Below, piece after piece: positions 52,856-62,561 of a stretch of DNA of 64,000 nucleotides. The position numbers and the translations under genes were made by a program. The notes under the pieces were generated by a model that saw only the letters and a program-made list of their open reading frames with translations, did not search any database and was not told where the DNA came from. Source of the stretch: Pseudomonas piscis. GTDB taxonomy: Bacteria > Pseudomonadota > Gammaproteobacteria > Pseudomonadales > Pseudomonadaceae. Each line of letters opens with the position of its first letter. Position 1 is the first letter of the stretch. The DNA lies in NCBI RefSeq assembly GCF_009380155.1, contig NZ_WHUV01000002.1, positions 1,302,001-1,366,000 on the forward strand, written 5' to 3'.

Positions 52856-53980
52856 TCACAACGCTGGCAACTGATGGGTGACGCAATGGATCCCACCCCC
52901 GCCTGCGGCGATGGCATCGATATCCAGCTGCACCACCTCGCGCCCGGGGTAGAGCTGGCTGAGCAGGTCGTGGGCCTTGGCGTCGGCCACCGGATCGCCG
53001 AACTCCGGGGCGATCACCGCGCCGTTGATCACGAAGTAATTGATGTAGCCCGCGGCGAAGTCTTCGTTGCCCCGGCTGAAGCGGCTCTTGCGCGGATTCA
53101 AGGGCGGCGACAGGGTGTGCACCTTGAGCTTGCGGCCATCGGCATCGGTGGCGTTGCGCAGGATCTCCAGGTGCGCGCGGGTCACCGCGTGGTCGTAGGA
53201 GTCCGGATCGTTGTCGAGGTTGGCCACCACCACCCCGGGAGCCGCGAAGCGCGCATAGAAGTCGACGTGGGCATCGGTGATGTCGTGCCCCTTGATCCCC
53301 GGCAACCAGATGATCTTGCGCAGGCCCAGGCAAGCCTTGAGCTCGGCTTCGACCTCGGCCTTGCTCCAGTCGGGGTTGCGATTGCGGTTGATCCAGCTGC
53401 TCTCGGTCATGATCCCGGTGCCGTGGCCATCCACCTCGATACCGCCGCCCTCGCCCACCAGTTCGCTGCGCAAGTAGGTGGCGCGCGCGCCATCGGCCAC
53501 CTGGCGTGCCAGGCGCGCATCCCGGGAATGGCGCTGCTTGTTGCCCCAACCGTTGAAGTTGAAGTCCACTGCGCCCAGCTCGCCTCGGGAGTCGACCACG
53601 AAGTTGGCGCCGATATCGCGCATCCAGATATCGTCCAGCTCGGTGATCACATAGGTGACGTTGCGAGTGCCACACAGCTCCTCGGCCAGGTCGCGCTCAT
53701 GCTCGCGGCAGAACAGGGTCAGCGGCTCATGGGCGGCAATCGCCCGGGCGATCCGGCCCTGGGCCTCCTGCACATCGCCAGTGAAGTCTTCCCAGATCGC
53801 ATCCTGGGCACCGAAGGCCATGAAGGCCCGCTGGTGACGATCGCCTTCGTCGGGCATGACCCAGTCCTCCTGTTCCTGTTCTTGGGCCAAGACCCGACGG
53901 GCGCCCAGGCCCAGGGTAGTCACGGCGGCGAAACCGGCCAGCAGCGAGGCCTGTTTGATGAATGTACGTCGGGTCGACAT
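52856..53980 (-). CDS. Tat-exported agmatine deiminase-family protein
   Basis: 374 residues. The N-terminus STRRTFIKQASLLAGFAAVT is a twin-arginine signal, so this paralogue acts in the periplasm. The agmatine/peptidylarginine deiminase core follows, with ELDDIWMRDIGANFVV, EGGGIEVDGHGT, TDAHVDFYARF and the catalytic Cys in AGGGGIHCVTHQ near the C-terminus. It would turn agmatine into N-carbamoylputrescine plus ammonia. It is last in an operon after aguA, aguB and a polyamine-binding protein (40-nt gap), the agu2-like arrangement. Confidence 0.85.
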   Translation of the reverse strand: MSTRRTFIKQASLLAGFAAVTTLGLGARRVLAQEQEQEDWVMPDEGDRHQRAFMAFGAQDAIWEDFTGDVQEAQGRIARAIAAHEPLTLFCREHERDLAEELCGTRNVTYVITELDDIWMRDIGANFVVDSRGELGAVDFNFNGWGNKQRHSRDARLARQVADGARATYLRSELVGEGGGIEVDGHGTGIMTESSWINRNRNPDWSKAEVEAELKACLGLRKIIWLPGIKGHDITDAHVDFYARFAAPGVVVANLDNDPDSYDHAVTRAHLEILRNATDADGRKLKVHTLSPPLNPRKSRFSRGNEDFAAGYINYFVINGAVIAPEFGDPVADAKAHDLLSQLYPGREVVQLDIDAIAAGGGGIHCVTHQLPAL

Positions 53981-54020
53981 CGGTCTTTCTCTCAAGGGGG
54001 ATTGCATGAAGTGGAACGGC

Positions 54021-55130
54021 TCAGGGTGCTTTTATCGTAGCCGTCTTGAACTGGGTCCAGATGCGCATTCGGGCCCGCATGTCGGCCTGGGGAATATCGC
54101 GCCCCGGCACCAGGCGGGCAAAGGTCGCGGCATCCGGGTAGATATCCGGGTTGCCCACCATCCGTGGATCGATCTGCGGCCGCGCCTTGGCATTGGCCGT
54201 GGGGTAACCGGTGAAATTGCTGATGGCCGCCATGTTCTGCGGGCGCATGACGAAGTTGATGAAGGCATAGGCGTACTCCGGGTGCCGGGCATCCTTGGGG
54301 ATCGCCATGGTGTCCATCCACACCGTGGTGCCCTCACGCGGGATGCGGTACTGGAAGTCCACCGGCTTGCCGGCCCCGTCGGCGGCGCGCTGGGCCTGGG
54401 TCACATCGCCGCTGTAGCCCAGGGACAGGCACAGGTTGCCATTGACCAGGTCGGTCACCGGCTGCGACTGGAACTTGCGGATGTACGGCCGCAGCTTGAG
54501 CAACAGCTCGCTGGCCGCTTGCAGGTCTGCCGGCTTGGCGCTGCGCGGATCGCGCCCCAGGTAGTTGAGCGCCACCGCCAGTACTTCGTCGGGCGAGTCG
54601 ATCACCGAGATCCCGCAATCGGCGAAATGCGCCGCCAGCTCCGGCTTGAACAGCAGGTCCAGGCTGTTGACCGGTGCATTGGGCAAGCGTTGGGCGATCT
54701 GCCCGGCGTTGTAGGTCAGGCCGATGGTGCCCCAGGTATAGGGCACCGTGGCCTGGCTGGCCCGGGGGTACTGCTTGCGCAAGGCTTGCAGGCCGGGCTC
54801 GATGTCGTCCATTTGCGCAAGCTTGGCGGGGTCAAGGTTCTGCAGGCTGCCAGCACGCATCAGTCGCTCGGCCACGGTGTCGCCGGGGAAGATCAGGTCG
54901 TAGCCACTGCCGCCGGTCATCAGCTTGGCCTCCAGGACCTCGCTGCCTTCCATGACGTCGTAGATCACCTTGATCCCGGTCTCGGCGGTAAAACGCGCCA
55001 GGGTGTCCTGGGCGAAGTAGTCGGCCCAGTTGTACAGGCGCAGGATCTTTTCTTCAGGCGCGGCCTGGACCTGCGCGGCCATCAATGCCAGTGCCAGCGC
55101 GCCAAGGCGCAATGTGCCGATGCGGTTCAT
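54021..55130 (-). CDS. Periplasmic polyamine-binding protein (PotF-like)
   Basis: 369 residues with a Sec signal peptide (ending VQA|A near residue 24). The polyamine-binding pattern is clear: ILRLYNWADYFAQDTLARFT at the start, YDVMEGSEVLEAKLMTGGSG, then VPYTWGTIGLTYNAGQI. It binds putrescine or a relative in the periplasm. The start at 55130 is chosen because GGGAGG is eight bases away; the ATG at 55136 is too close. It lies between aguB and the Tat-exported deiminase, with no ABC permease nearby. Confidence 0.9.
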   Translation of the reverse strand: MNRIGTLRLGALALALMAAQVQAAPEEKILRLYNWADYFAQDTLARFTAETGIKVIYDVMEGSEVLEAKLMTGGSGYDLIFPGDTVAERLMRAGSLQNLDPAKLAQMDDIEPGLQALRKQYPRASQATVPYTWGTIGLTYNAGQIAQRLPNAPVNSLDLLFKPELAAHFADCGISVIDSPDEVLAVALNYLGRDPRSAKPADLQAASELLLKLRPYIRKFQSQPVTDLVNGNLCLSLGYSGDVTQAQRAADGAGKPVDFQYRIPREGTTVWMDTMAIPKDARHPEYAYAFINFVMRPQNMAAISNFTGYPTANAKARPQIDPRMVGNPDIYPDAATFARLVPGRDIPQADMRARMRIWTQFKTATIKAP

Positions 55131-55132
55131 GC

Positions 55133-56037
<905 letters not shown>

Positions 56038-56041
<4 letters not shown>

Positions 56042-57096
56042 GCCGACACCTCCAGTGGCCAGCGCGGTTGCTGCTGGGTGATGCAATGCACGCCACCACC
56101 GCCATGGGCCAGGTGATTGATCTGCACCGGCACCACTTGCCGCCCGGGGAAGGCCTTGGCCAGGACCTGGGCCGCGACCTGATCGGCCTCGATGCCATAG
56201 GCCGGCATGATGATCGCGCCGTTGGCGATGTAGAAGTTGGTGTAAGAGGCACAGAACACCTCGGCCTGGGTGTCCACCGCGGCAGTGGCTTCGAACAACT
56301 CCACCAGTTCGAAGGCGCGGCCCTGGGCATCCCGGGCCAGCTCCAGGGCACGGCGGTTCTCGCGCACCACTTCGGCGTACACCGAGCCTTGGTCATGGGT
56401 GGCGTCCACCAGCAGCAGGCCGGGACGGGCGAAGGCACAGACGCCATCGACATGGCCATCGGTCATGTCGCCGGTGACGTAGTCCGGATCGCCGGGCAGC
56501 CAGATGGTTTTCTTCACCCCCAGCAGGCGCTCGAAGATCTCTTCCATCTCGGCCTTGCCCAGGCCCGGGTTGCGATTGGGGTTGAGCAGTACCGACTCAG
56601 TGGTGATCAGGGTGCCCTCGCCGTCCACATGGATGGCGCCGCCTTCGTTGGCCAGGTGGGTGCCGAAGCAGTCCAGCCCCAGCTGGTCGAGCAGGCGCCG
56701 GGCCAGGCTGCGGTCCAGCTCGTGGGCCGACTTGCCACCCCAGGCATTGAAGCGCCAGCTGACGCCGGCCAGCCCGTGCTGGGGATGGCAGACGAAACTC
56801 GGCCCGGAGTCGCGGCACCAGCTGTCGTCCACGGCCTGGACCACCAGCTCGACGTTGGCGCCGCAGTGGCGCCGGGCGCTCTCCAGGGCCGAAGGATCGA
56901 CCACCAGCTTGACCGGCTCGAAACGTGCGATGGCATTGGCCACCCGGGCGAAATCCGCCTGTACGTCGGCCAGGGTCACGCCCCAGCCCGACTCCCACAG
57001 GTCCTGGTTATGGGGCCAGACCATCCAGGTCGCCGCGTGGGGTACCCACTCGGCGGGCATCCGCCAACCGCTGTTTCGACTGTCATTGCTGTGCAT
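56038..57096 (-). CDS. aguA: Agmatine deiminase, cytoplasmic
   Basis: 352 residues. The AguA core is complete: MPAEWVPHAATWMVWPHNQD, AVDDSWCRDSGPSFV, NEGGAIHVDGEGTLITTESV, DGHVDGVCAFARPG and the catalytic Cys in HGGGGVHCITQQQ. No signal peptide. It is first in the operon aguA-aguB-potF-like-Tat deiminase and divergent from a LysR gene 139 nt away, which probably controls it. Confidence 0.93.
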
Positions 57097-57121
57097 GGGA
57101 ATCGCGCCTCTCGATTAAGGT

Positions 57122-57140
57122 TTTGTTATCAGCCAACAAA
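57122..57140. promoter_or_regulatory. Candidate LysR box of the agmatine operon
   Basis: TTTGTT (57122-57127) and AACAAA (57135-57140) form an inverted repeat around ATCAGCC, compatible with the T-N11-A LysR motif. It lies in the divergent gap, 25 nt from the aguA start. Confidence 0.5.
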
Positions 57141-57235
57141 TACCGGTGCAACCAATGGCGCCCATGCTATGGCTTTGAAAATCCCACAACAAACGATAGA
57201 TTTAGTGAAATTCTGATTAGCTGGACTTATCGATA

Positions 57236-58105
57236 ATGTTAAAACACTGGCCTCCCCTGAACGCCCTGCGCGGCTTCGAAGCCGCCGCGCGCCTGGGCAG
57301 CTTCCACCAGGCGGCGCAAGAGCTGCACCTGACCCAATCGGCCATCAGCCAGCAGATCCGCAGCCTGGAAACCTTCCTCGAACAGCCGCTGTTCTACCGC
57401 AGCGGGCGCAGCGTGACCCTGACCGACGCCGGGCATGACCTGCGCAGCACCACCCAGTCGTTGCTGCAGCAACTGGCCGTGGGCATTCGCCGCCTGGAGC
57501 AGTACCGCAAGCCCAACCAGCTGGTGGTCAACACCAGCCCGGCCTTCGCTCGCCACTGGCTGCTACCGCGACTGGGCGAATTCAACCGCCTGCACCCGGA
57601 AGTGGACCTATGGCTGTTCACCAGTTTCGAGCCGCCGGACATGGCCACCCAGACCATCGACGTGACGATCCGCGACGACCTCAGCGCCCAGGCCGAATGC
57701 AGCTACCTGGAGCTGTACAGCGACCAGCTCTATCCGGCCTGCCACCCCTCCCTGCTGGAGCAGCCCCAGGCGCTGCGCACCACCTTGCACGGCGAACGGG
57801 AAATGGACTGGAGCCACTGGGTGGTGGAAGGCGGCACCGACATCGGCCAGCGCAGCAACGGCCTGAACTTCTCCGACCCGGGATTGCTGCTGGACGCCGC
57901 CTGCGCTGGCCACGGCATCGCCCTGGTCAGCCAACTGCTGGCCCAGCAAGCCCGGGCCCAGGGCCAGTTGCAGCCGCTGTGCGAACAAAGCGTGCGCGGT
58001 CCGACCTGGGCCTGGCTGGTGCATCGCGACAGTGAAGGCAGTTCGCTGACCCGCAGCTTCTGCAGTTGGTTGCAAAACGCCCTGGAGCAGGCCGGGCAGG
58101 CCTGA
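57236..58105 (+). CDS. LysR-family regulator (GcvA-like)
   Basis: 289 residues. Start MLKHWPPLNALRGFEAAARL with LTQSAISQQIRSLETFLEQP is the GcvA-like LysR signature, followed by a ligand domain. It has no strong ribosome site. It is divergent from the agmatine operon, its likely target, with an inverted repeat in the gap. Confidence 0.92.
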   Translation: MLKHWPPLNALRGFEAAARLGSFHQAAQELHLTQSAISQQIRSLETFLEQPLFYRSGRSVTLTDAGHDLRSTTQSLLQQLAVGIRRLEQYRKPNQLVVNTSPAFARHWLLPRLGEFNRLHPEVDLWLFTSFEPPDMATQTIDVTIRDDLSAQAECSYLELYSDQLYPACHPSLLEQPQALRTTLHGEREMDWSHWVVEGGTDIGQRSNGLNFSDPGLLLDAACAGHGIALVSQLLAQQARAQGQLQPLCEQSVRGPTWAWLVHRDSEGSSLTRSFCSWLQNALEQAGQA

Positions 58106-58197
58106 AAAACCGCTTTGCATTCCTGGCGGTAACCCCTGCCCCGGCGCCGCCTTAAGCTGGCGCCGGTGCAATCCGCACTGCCTCCAAGGAATCGCGC

Positions 58198-58818
58198 GTG
58201 CCCCCGATCCCCGACATCAACTGGTCATTGTGGTTGTCCACCATGCTGCCCATGGCCCTGAGCGCCGGTCCCGGCAACCTGATGGTGGCCAGCTCCGGCG
58301 CCCGCAGCGGTGTGCGCCGCTCCCTGCGCTTCATCCTCGGCCTGGACCTGACCTACTTCCTGCTGGCCCTGCTGGTGGGCCTCGGGCTCTATCACAGCCT
58401 GGCGCAGCAGCCGCAACTGCTGCGAGGCCTGCGGATCGCCGGCAGCCTGTACATCTTCTGGCTCGGCCTGCGCCTGTTGCTGCGGCCACTGCGCAAGCCC
58501 GGCGAGCCAGAACAGGCGCTGTTGTTCCGCGATGGCGTGGTGCTGCAACTGGGCAACGTGCAAGGGCTGGTCATGCTGCTGGTGATGTTCTCCACCTTCA
58601 GCCCGGCCACCAGTGCCGGCAGCCTGGCGGTGGTGGCGCTGAGCGCCGCGCTGATCGCGGTGAACCTGTTCGGCCACCTGCTCTGGGCGGGCCTGGGCTC
58701 GAGCATGCAACCGCTGCTACGTGCCAGGCCGGGCTTGCTCAAGGCGCAAAATGTGCTGTTCGGCTTGCTGCTGATGGGGGTGGCGGCGTGGATCTTTCTG
58801 CGCAATGGCCTGGCCTGA
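58198..58818 (+). CDS. LysE-family amino-acid exporter
   Basis: 206 residues, LysE/RhtB length, with about six hydrophobic helices. The N-terminal MLPMALSAGPGNLMVASSGA carries the family's conserved SxGPGN motif. The GTG start has AAGGA upstream. The substrate is unknown; it may export an amino acid or amine. It ends 10 nt from the convergent LysR gene. Confidence 0.92.
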   Translation: MPPIPDINWSLWLSTMLPMALSAGPGNLMVASSGARSGVRRSLRFILGLDLTYFLLALLVGLGLYHSLAQQPQLLRGLRIAGSLYIFWLGLRLLLRPLRKPGEPEQALLFRDGVVLQLGNVQGLVMLLVMFSTFSPATSAGSLAVVALSAALIAVNLFGHLLWAGLGSSMQPLLRARPGLLKAQNVLFGLLLMGVAAWIFLRNGLA

Positions 58819-58828
58819 GCCGACCGCC

Positions 58829-59713
58829 TCAGTGGTCTTGCAGGCCATGCTGGCGCAGCACCCGGTCGATGAACTGCACCACCTGCTCGACCCGCTCCTG
58901 GCCCTGGGTCGCCAAGTTGCGCAGCAGCCAGATATCGGCCCGATGCGCCGGGACATCCGGCAACACCCGACACAGCCCCAGAGGTTCGGCGATATAGACC
59001 GGCAAGGCGGCGATCCCCAGGCCGGCCTGCACCGCCTGGAGCTGCGCTTGCAGGTTGGCGGTGCTCATCCACAGCGGCTGGCCGCCACTGAGCCGGTCCA
59101 GCCAGCGGGCCAGGGGCATATGCTCCAGGGCCTGGTTCCAGCCGATCAAGCCATGCCGGGCCAAATCTTCGGGCGCTTGCGGACACCCCTGGGCCTGGGC
59201 ATATGCCGGGGAGCAGAACAGCGCCTGGGTCAGCGCGCCGACCTTGCGCAAGGTGAAGTTGCTACCGGCTTCCGGCCGATGCAGGCGCAGCACCAGGTCA
59301 CTGTGGCTCTGGGTGAGCTTGACCGAGCGCGCGGCATTGACGAAGTCGAAACGGATCTCTGGATGATCCGCACGAAACTCCGCCAGGGCCGGGATCAACA
59401 GGTGGCTGCCCATCAGCTCCGGGCAATCGATGCGCACCACCCCGGCCATGCGCGCACCGGGCCGGGCCAACTGGCGCTCCATCTGGCCAAAGCGTTCCTG
59501 AGCCTCAAGCGCCATGGGCAGCAAGTCGCGGCCGGCCTCGGTGAGGAAATAGCCCTGGGTGGTCTTCAGGAACAGCGGCGTGTGCAAGGCCTGCTCCAGC
59601 ATCTGGATCTTGCGCGAGACCGTGGCCGCCGACACCTTCAGCGCCTGTCCGGCATCGGTGATGTTGCTGGCGTTGGCGACCGCAATGAAGAATCGCAGAT
59701 CATCCCAATTCAC
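58829..59713 (-). CDS. LysR-family transcriptional regulator
   Basis: 294 residues, starting at GTG with AGGT upstream. HTH start MNWDDLRFFIAVANASNITD, recognition helix in VSAATVSRKIQMLEQALHTP, then an effector domain. It is divergent from a GNAT gene (137-nt gap) and convergent with the LysE exporter; its target is unclear. Confidence 0.92.
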   Translation of the reverse strand: MNWDDLRFFIAVANASNITDAGQALKVSAATVSRKIQMLEQALHTPLFLKTTQGYFLTEAGRDLLPMALEAQERFGQMERQLARPGARMAGVVRIDCPELMGSHLLIPALAEFRADHPEIRFDFVNAARSVKLTQSHSDLVLRLHRPEAGSNFTLRKVGALTQALFCSPAYAQAQGCPQAPEDLARHGLIGWNQALEHMPLARWLDRLSGGQPLWMSTANLQAQLQAVQAGLGIAALPVYIAEPLGLCRVLPDVPAHRADIWLLRNLATQGQERVEQVVQFIDRVLRQHGLQDH

Positions 59714-59850
59714 GCTTACCTGCCTGTCCTTGCGAAATCAGGCCGGGATCTTATGCGAAAAATACTCTGGCGCGATCAGAGTTTTCTTCAGTCGCGGGCC
59801 TGGAGCTGTAGAGTGAAGGCGTCGCCCAACCCGAGGACAAGGACCGCCCC

Positions 59851-60378
59851 ATGCTGGAACTGCACACCGAACGCCTGCACCTGCGCTCCCTCAACGCCAA
59901 TGACTGGGAGCTGTTCCTGACCCTGCACAGCGACCCCGGTAACCTGCGCTATGTCTGCGACCCGCTTTCCCGAGCGCAGATCGAGGGGCGTTTCACCTCG
60001 CGCCTGCCGCACTGGAATACGAATTCGACCCACTGGCTGTGCCTGCTGATCAACGACCGCCACAGCGGTGAAGGCCTGGGTTTCACCGGCCTGCGGATCA
60101 GCAACGGCGACGCCGCCGAGGCCGAGGTCGGCTACTTGTTGCGTCCGCAGCATCAAGGCAAGGGACTGGCCGTGGAATCCCTGCGCGCCGTCATCGAGCA
60201 CGCCCGGCACACCCTGGGCATCAAGCAGCTGATCGCCACGGTCACCGACGGTAATGCGCCGTCTTGCAAGGTCCTGGAGAAATGCGGCTTCGCCTTCCTA
60301 CGCCGTGACGAACGGGCCTTCCAGCTGGGCGGCGAGGATTTCGACGATCTGATTTTCGGCTGTCGCCTGGCGGCTTGA
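59851..60378 (+). CDS. GNAT acetyltransferase, RimJ/RimL type
   Basis: 175 residues. It opens LHTERLHLRSLNANDWELFL and has motif A in AEVGYLLRPQHQGKGLAVES, then GNAPSCKVLEKCGFAFL, the RimJ/L-like arrangement. The substrate is unknown, possibly an N-terminal alanine or an antibiotic amine. CAAGGAC lies upstream of the ATG. Confidence 0.92.
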   Translation: MLELHTERLHLRSLNANDWELFLTLHSDPGNLRYVCDPLSRAQIEGRFTSRLPHWNTNSTHWLCLLINDRHSGEGLGFTGLRISNGDAAEAEVGYLLRPQHQGKGLAVESLRAVIEHARHTLGIKQLIATVTDGNAPSCKVLEKCGFAFLRRDERAFQLGGEDFDDLIFGCRLAA

Positions 60379-60429
60379 TGCGGCGCCTTGTCGCGGGTTT
60401 TTCTTGACAGGAAAAATTCACCACGGCTA

Positions 60430-60440
60430 TTGTCTGACAA
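60430..60440. promoter_or_regulatory. GntR/FCD operator 1 (regulator promoter)
   Basis: TTGTCTGACAA is a perfect 11-bp palindrome that fits the FadR-subfamily consensus TNGTNNNACNA. It lies 21 nt upstream of the GntR gene ATG. The 13 bases TCTGACAACCTGA recur upstream of lhgO. Confidence 0.75.
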
Positions 60441-60461
60441 CCTGACTTCCTAGGTTTACCC

Positions 60462-61172
60462 ATGCTAGAACTCCAGCGCCCCGACTCCCTGGTCGTACGG
60501 GTCGTCAACGCCATCCGCAACGAGATCGACTCCGGCCGACTGGCTCCCGAGTCGCGCCTGCCCACCGAACAGCAACTGGCTGAACAGCTCAATGTCAGTC
60601 GCTCGGTGGTGCGCGAGGCCATCGCCCAGCTCAAGGCCGATGGTGTGCTGATCGCCCGCCGCGGCCTGGGTTCGTACATCTCCAAGACCCCTGCCGGCAC
60701 GGTGTTCCGCTTCCCCCAGAGCGAGGGACGCCTGGCGGACCTGGCGCAGATGTTCGAGATGCGCCTGTGGATCGAGACCCAGGCCGCGTCGATCGCCGCC
60801 CAGCGCCGGGACGCCGACGACCTGCAACGGATGCAGGCCGCGCTACAGGAAATGCACGACAAGCGCAGTGATTTCGAAGCCGCGGCCCTGGCCGACGTGG
60901 CGTTCCACCGGGCCATCGCCGAAGCCAGCAAGAACGATTACTTCGTGGCCTTCCATGACTTCCTGCGCAGCCAGCTGGCCAGTGCCCGCAAGACTGCCTG
61001 GGAAAACTCGGCGCTGCGCCTGGTGGGCGGTTCTGCCGACGCGGCCCAGGAGCACCAGGCGCTGTACCAGGCCATCGCCGCCGGTGACCGCCAGGCCGCC
61101 GCCGGCTGTGCCGATGCCCATTTGCGTGCCTCGGCCAAGCGCCTGGGCCTGGAGTTGCCTACCCTCGACTGA
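60462..61172 (+). CDS. FCD-domain GntR regulator, LhgR-like
   Basis: 236 residues. The GntR winged helix is in LAPESRLPTEQQLAEQLNVS and RSVVREAIAQLKADGVLIAR. The FadR-C-type FCD domain follows, with LADLAQMFEMRLWIETQAAS and LADVAFHRAIAEASKNDYF, the His and Asp positions giving metal ligands. It is followed by lhgO, and matching operators precede both. In P. putida a GntR-FCD regulator (LhgR) represses lhgO and responds to L-2-hydroxyglutarate; this protein is probably its counterpart. Confidence 0.85.
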   Translation: MLELQRPDSLVVRVVNAIRNEIDSGRLAPESRLPTEQQLAEQLNVSRSVVREAIAQLKADGVLIARRGLGSYISKTPAGTVFRFPQSEGRLADLAQMFEMRLWIETQAASIAAQRRDADDLQRMQAALQEMHDKRSDFEAAALADVAFHRAIAEASKNDYFVAFHDFLRSQLASARKTAWENSALRLVGGSADAAQEHQALYQAIAAGDRQAAAGCADAHLRASAKRLGLELPTLD

Positions 61173-61187
61173 CCCTAATGCGCCAGA

Positions 61188-61211
61188 CCGCAGGCCGAGC
61201 CTGCGGTTTTT
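61188..61211 (+). terminator. Rho-independent terminator after the GntR gene
   Basis: CCGCAGGC (61188-61195) pairs with GCCTGCGG (61199-61206) around CGA, followed by TTTTT. The GntR gene thus ends here and lhgO has its own promoter. Confidence 0.92.
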
Positions 61212-61222
61212 ATCGGACTACT

Positions 61223-61248
61223 TAGTCTGACAACCTGATAACCAGACT
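61223..61248. promoter_or_regulatory. GntR/FCD operator 2 (lhgO promoter)
   Basis: TAGTCTGACAA (61223-61233) has one mismatch from operator 1, and the shared string TCTGACAACCTGA continues. AGTCTG (61224-61229) is also inverted at CAGACT (61243-61248). It lies 20 nt before the lhgO ATG. Confidence 0.75.
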
Positions 61249-61267
61249 GATACGGACACCTGGAACC

Positions 61268-62461
61268 ATGATCTACGACTTTTGCATCATCGGCGGCGGC
61301 ATCGTCGGACTGGCCACGGCGATGGAGATACTCAAGCGCCAGCCCGGCGCTTCGCTGGTGGTCCTGGAAAAGGAAAGTGTGCTGGCCAAGCACCAGACCG
61401 GGCACAACAGCGGCGTGATCCACGCCGGGATCTACTACGCGCCGGGCAGTCTCAAGGCCGACCTGTGCAAGCGCGGCGCCGAGGCCACCAAGCAGTTTTG
61501 TACCGAGCATGGGATCAAGTTCGAGGTCTGCGGCAAGGTGCTGGTGGCCTCCAATACCCTGGAAGTGCAGCGCATGGAAGCCTTGTACCAGCGTTCGCAG
61601 CTCAATGGCCTGAAGGTCGAGCGCCTGGATGCCGAGCAACTGCGCCAGCGCGAGCCGAACATCGTCGGCCTGGGCGGGCTGTTCCTCGACGCCACCGGCA
61701 TCATCGACTATCGCGAGGTATGCGACACCATGGCCCGGGTGATCCGCCGCGCCGGTGGCGAAATCTGCCTGGGCCAGACCGTCACCGCAATCCAGGAGCA
61801 CGCCGACAGCGTCAGCGTCGGCACCCATGGCGGCAGCTGGCGGGCGAAGAAACTGGTGGCTTGCGCCGGCCTGCAGTCCGACCGCCTGGCGACCCTGGCC
61901 GGGGTGCGGATCGATCACCAGATCATCCCCTTTCGCGGTGAGTACTTCCGCCTGCCGGCGTCGAAGAACGACATCGTCAACCACCTGATCTACCCGATCC
62001 CCGATCCGGAGCTGCCGTTCCTCGGCGTGCACCTGACCCGCATGATCGACGGTAGCGTCACCGTCGGTCCCAACGCGGTGCTGGGCCTGGGCCGGGAAAA
62101 CTACCGCAAGTTCTCCATCAACTGGCGCGATGTCGCGCAGTACGCCAGCTTCCCCGGGTTCTGGAAAACCATCTGGCAGAACCTCGGCTCCGGTACCACC
62201 GAGATGAAGAATTCGCTGTTCAAGTCCGGCTACCTGGAACAGTGCCGCAAGTATTGCCCGTCCCTGGAAGTCAGCGACCTGCTGCCCTACGAAGCGGGTA
62301 TCCGCGCCCAGGCGGTGATGCGCGATGGCAGCCTGGTCCACGATTTCCTGTTCGCCGAAACCTCGCGCATGTTGCATGTGTGCAACGCGCCCTCGCCCGC
62401 CGCCACCTCGGCGATTCCCATTGGCTCGATGATCGCCGACCGGATCTTCCAGGCCGGCTGA
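61268..62461 (+). CDS. lhgO: L-2-hydroxyglutarate oxidase/dehydrogenase
   Basis: 397 residues, the LhgO length. The FAD Rossmann motif DFCIIGGGIVGLATAMEIL lies at residues 4-22, followed by KHQTGHNSGVIHAGIYYAPG and later GPNAVLGLGRENYRK and PYEAGIRAQAVMRDG, all characteristic. It oxidises L-2-hydroxyglutarate to 2-oxoglutarate and feeds electrons to quinone. The csiD/glaH and gab genes that often accompany it are absent. The downstream MHS symporter may import the substrate. Confidence 0.95.
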   Translation: MIYDFCIIGGGIVGLATAMEILKRQPGASLVVLEKESVLAKHQTGHNSGVIHAGIYYAPGSLKADLCKRGAEATKQFCTEHGIKFEVCGKVLVASNTLEVQRMEALYQRSQLNGLKVERLDAEQLRQREPNIVGLGGLFLDATGIIDYREVCDTMARVIRRAGGEICLGQTVTAIQEHADSVSVGTHGGSWRAKKLVACAGLQSDRLATLAGVRIDHQIIPFRGEYFRLPASKNDIVNHLIYPIPDPELPFLGVHLTRMIDGSVTVGPNAVLGLGRENYRKFSINWRDVAQYASFPGFWKTIWQNLGSGTTEMKNSLFKSGYLEQCRKYCPSLEVSDLLPYEAGIRAQAVMRDGSLVHDFLFAETSRMLHVCNAPSPAATSAIPIGSMIADRIFQAG

Positions 62462-62561
62462 AACACCTGGCACTCGCTTGCCCGGCGCCTCGACGACGCC
62501 GGCAGGATCGCGTGCTCGCGTCACCCGACAATAAATACAATGATCCAAGAGGATGCACCCG

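Noticed and set aside
62466..62480. TGGCAC-TCGC-TTGC resembling a sigma-54 promoter before the MHS symporter
   Set aside because: The spacing between the GG and GC elements is one base short of the required distance.
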